DNA of 7,579 nucleotides from Chitinophagaceae bacterium (GTDB lineage Bacteria; Bacteroidota; Bacteroidia; Chitinophagales; Chitinophagaceae), in assembly GCA_009996555.1 (NCBI GenBank), contig JAACZX010000501.1, forward strand, positions 1 to 7,579. The letters are read 5' to 3'. Every line of letters begins with the position of its first letter. The first letter of the stretch is position 1. The position numbers and the translations under genes were made by a program. The notes beneath the pieces were generated by a model that saw only the letters and a program-made list of their open reading frames with translations, had not been told where the DNA came from and made no database searches. Below are positions 6,013-7,579 of the stretch, one piece after another.

Positions 6013-6045
6013 AAAAAAGCAGGCAATCAGTTGCCTGCTTTTTTT
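6013..6045. terminator. Bidirectional terminator between convergent genes
   Basis: A 14-bp perfect stem (6013-6026 with 6031-6044), core GCAGGCAA/TTGCCTGC, loop TCAG, flanked by six A on the left and seven T on the right. It therefore has a U tract on either strand. It ends the permease transcript on the plus strand and the transketolase transcript on the minus strand, whose stop is 19 nt away. Confidence 0.93.
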
Positions 6046-6063
6046 ATAGAGAGTTGGTAGAGA

Positions 6064-6903
6064 TCAATAATCACCAAGACTTGTTTCGCCCAATTGTGTA
6101 AGGGCTTTCGCCAGTTGCTCATCGTTGGGGGCAATGCCATGCCATTCGTGACTGCCTTCCATAAAGTCAACACCTTTACCCATTGAAGTGATCATCAGGT
6201 TCACAATTGGTTTGCCTTTTCCAACAAAGGATTTTGCTTTTTCAAGCCCGGCAACTACCTGGTCCATATCGTTACCATCTTCAATTACCAATGTTTCCCA
6301 GCCAAATGCTTCAAATTTTGCTTTCAGATCACCAAGGCTCATTACTTTGGCAGTAGGGCCGTCAATCTGCTGACCATTCCAGTCAATAGTAGCAATAACA
6401 TGATCCATTTTATGGTGAGCAGCAAACATCACCGCCTCCCATATCTGGCCTTCCTGTAATTCACCATCGCCATGTAATGAATACACAACAGTATTTTCTT
6501 TATTAAGACGTTTTGTATAAGCTGCGCCAATAGCAACACTTAAACCCTGGCCCAATGAACCCGAAGCAATACGCACACCGGGCAAATGCTCATGTGTGGT
6601 AGGGTGGCCCTGTAAACGGGTATTCAGTTTACGGAAAGTTGCCAGTTCTGAAACCGGGAAATAGCCGCTTCTGGCAAGGGTGGCATAAAAGATCGGAGAG
6701 ATGTGCCCGTTTGAAAGAAAGAACAAATCTTCACCCGGAGCATCCATGTTGAAGCTGGGGTTGTGTTTCATTACTTTAAAATAAAGAGCTGCCATAAAAT
6801 CTGTACAGCCTAATGAACCACCAGGATGACCGCTTTGGCAAGCATGTACCATACGTACAATATCACGACGGAGTTGCGTTGCAATTTCTTTCAGTTCTGC
6901 CAT
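6064..6903 (-). CDS. Transketolase, N-terminal (thiamine-diphosphate) subunit
   Basis: A 279-residue protein matching the N-terminal third to half of transketolase, the pentose-phosphate enzyme that moves two-carbon units between sugar phosphates. Visible family elements are S-G-H-P-G-G (24-29, substrate-binding His26), S-N-G-H (64-67), Q-G-H-P (98-101), G-S-L-G-Q-G-L-S (115-122) and the thiamine-diphosphate/metal motif beginning GDGELQEG (145-152) and ending at Asn176 (D-W-N). The length is that of the separately encoded N-terminal subunit; the pyrimidine-binding and C-terminal domains are absent, so the enzyme needs a partner protein for its active site. That partner is not directly downstream, where a terminator and a convergent gene lie. 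There is no sign of frameshift or decay, since the frame ends naturally at a TAA (6064-6066) after LGDY. The ATG at 6903 is preceded by a good promoter. Confidence 0.93.
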   Translation of the reverse strand: MAELKEIATQLRRDIVRMVHACQSGHPGGSLGCTDFMAALYFKVMKHNPSFNMDAPGEDLFFLSNGHISPIFYATLARSGYFPVSELATFRKLNTRLQGHPTTHEHLPGVRIASGSLGQGLSVAIGAAYTKRLNKENTVVYSLHGDGELQEGQIWEAVMFAAHHKMDHVIATIDWNGQQIDGPTAKVMSLGDLKAKFEAFGWETLVIEDGNDMDQVVAGLEKAKSFVGKGKPIVNLMITSMGKGVDFMEGSHEWHGIAPNDEQLAKALTQLGETSLGDY

Positions 6904-6922
6904 AGTTTTAAAATATTGCGGG

Positions 6923-6956
6923 CAAAGCTAATTGAAAAATGTTTGCAAGAACTAAA
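6923..6956 (-). promoter_or_regulatory. Promoter for the transketolase subunit gene
   Basis: On the minus strand TAGCTTTG (6930-6923) is a perfect match to the Bacteroidota -7 consensus TAnnTTTG. The -33 box is weaker: GTTTAG (6957-6952) places TTAG 21 nt upstream. The predicted leader is only about 13 nt, with no Shine-Dalgarno motif. Confidence 0.6.
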
Positions 6957-7041
6957 CTTTTTAACCTAACGGGCGTCAATTAGCATGTTGTGGTAAAACG
7001 CACTGAAAACGGGCTATACGTTTAAATTTATCGTTATCCGT

Positions 7042-7072
7042 TTTCTCTTTCGGCTCAGAACATATAGATTTG
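7042..7072 (+). promoter_or_regulatory. Promoter for the MraY/WecA-family gene
   Basis: TTTC (7042-7045), 19 nt, then TAGATTTG (7065-7072), which is a perfect -7 match to the Bacteroidota consensus with a 3-of-4 -33 box. The gene's ATG lies 23 nt after the -7 box, giving a short leader. The remainder of the 192-bp divergent region (about 6958-7041) shows nothing I recognise. Confidence 0.6.
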
Positions 7073-7095
7073 CACATACTGAATATGTCAACTGC

Positions 7096-7579
7096 ATGGA
7101 TCACCTTCTAATCGGCGCAGTCATTGCGTTCTTAATTACATACTCAGCAATTCCCATTATTATAAGAGTTGCTGAGAAGAAACATCTTTTTGATGTTCCG
7201 GATGATGACAGGAAGGTGCATGCCAACCCCATTCCTTCTCTGGGGGGGATTGGTATATTTTCAGGGTTCATTCTTGGCTTTTTGATTGCTGTTCCTGCCG
7301 ATATTATAGAGGTGCAGTATTTTGCCGCAGCTTTCCTTGTTATTTTCTTTTTGGGTTTGAAGGATGACATCGTGGTACTTACTCCGCTGAAAAAATTTCT
7401 GGGTCAGTTACTGGCAGCTTTTATTATCGTGTACAAAGGTGGTGTGCTTATTGATGGCATGTATGGATTTATGGGTTTTGAGAAAATGCCGTTTATCCTT
7501 AGCCTTGCCTTTACTTACCTCACCATTATAGTTATTACCAATTCATTTAACCTTATTGATGGAGTAGATGGTCTTGCCG
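7096..7579 (+). CDS. MraY/WecA-family glycosyl-1-phosphate transferase (partial, 5' part)
   Basis: The first 161 codons of a polytopic membrane enzyme, cut by the window edge. It belongs to the polyprenyl-phosphate N-acetylhexosamine-1-phosphate transferase family (glycosyltransferase family 4 of MraY/WecA), which loads the first sugar phosphate onto undecaprenyl phosphate at the inner membrane. Evidence: D-R-K-V-H (38-42) with P-S-L-G-G (47-51) after the first helix, the paired aspartates Asp90-Asp91 in G-L-K-D-D, K-K-F-L-G-Q (99-104), and N-S-F-N-L-I-D-G-V-D-G-L-A (149-161) with Asp155 and Asp158. At least four hydrophobic helices are visible (about 3-24, 51-67, 74-88 and 100-114, with another near 131-148). 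The H-A-N-P-I-P-S form resembles WecA-type enzymes starting O-antigen or exopolysaccharide lipid carriers more than MraY, but the deciding C-terminal part is missing. ATG 7096 is chosen; an overlapping out-of-frame ATG at 7085 hits a stop quickly. Confidence 0.9.
   Translation, partial: MDHLLIGAVIAFLITYSAIPIIIRVAEKKHLFDVPDDDRKVHANPIPSLGGIGIFSGFILGFLIAVPADIIEVQYFAAAFLVIFFLGLKDDIVVLTPLKKFLGQLLAAFIIVYKGGVLIDGMYGFMGFEKMPFILSLAFTYLTIIVITNSFNLIDGVDGLA

Noticed and set aside
7101..7370. Minus-strand open frame of 89 codons at the right end
   Set aside because: It is antisense to the MraY/WecA-family gene, whose catalytic motifs are unmistakable in the plus frame.
1..7579. Search for a novel multi-gene defence, mobile or biosynthetic system
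   Set aside because: Each gene belongs to a known housekeeping, transport or regulatory family, no toxin, nuclease, transposase or phage signature is present, and the genes form several short, separately terminated units.

Overview
The window reads as a chromosomal segment of a Bacteroidota bacterium, most likely a member of the Chitinophagaceae or a close relative. Three things point there: promoter-like elements of the Bacteroidota type (TTTG / about 20 nt / TAnnTTTG) rather than sigma70 -35/-10 boxes; start regions without Shine-Dalgarno sequences; and gene families typical of the phylum, namely an RRM protein with a glycine-rich tail, a transketolase split into subunits, and a Crp/Fnr protein with a C-terminal 'IASYLGIT' helix-turn-helix. 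The family-level placement is inference from protein flavour. No RNA genes, CRISPR arrays, insertion sequences or phage genes were recognised.

Layout. The 3' end of an RND efflux permease gene (+) is closed by a strong terminator at 273-303. Next, on the minus strand, come a Crp/Fnr-type regulator (1095-1685) and a short-chain dehydrogenase (302-1039), probably co-transcribed, with a perfect 9+9 bp palindrome between them. Upstream of these on the minus strand is a small RRM RNA-binding protein (1795-2196), with its own terminator, a roughly 115-nt U-rich leader and a good promoter. Upstream of that is an MsbA-like ABC exporter (2416-4236, minus).

The exporter diverges across 53 bp from rbfA (4290-4652, +). 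rbfA is followed by a LolC/LolE/FtsX-type permease (4750-5967, +), and an imperfect inverted repeat fills the gap between them. A bidirectional terminator (6013-6045) separates this permease from a convergent N-terminal transketolase subunit (6064-6903, minus). A 192-bp divergent intergenic region carries one good promoter for each side. The window ends inside a MraY/WecA-family glycosyl-1-phosphate transferase gene (7096 to the edge, +).

Function. Most of the window is housekeeping or envelope biology: export of lipid or drug substrates, outer-membrane lipoprotein release, ribosome maturation, central carbon metabolism and glycan-lipid initiation. I do not see a convincing novel multi-gene system. 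The observations most worth a second look are regulatory: the palindrome beside the Crp/Fnr gene, the inverted repeat between rbfA and the permease, the long U-rich leader of the RRM gene, and a transketolase N-half whose C-terminal partner is not adjacent.
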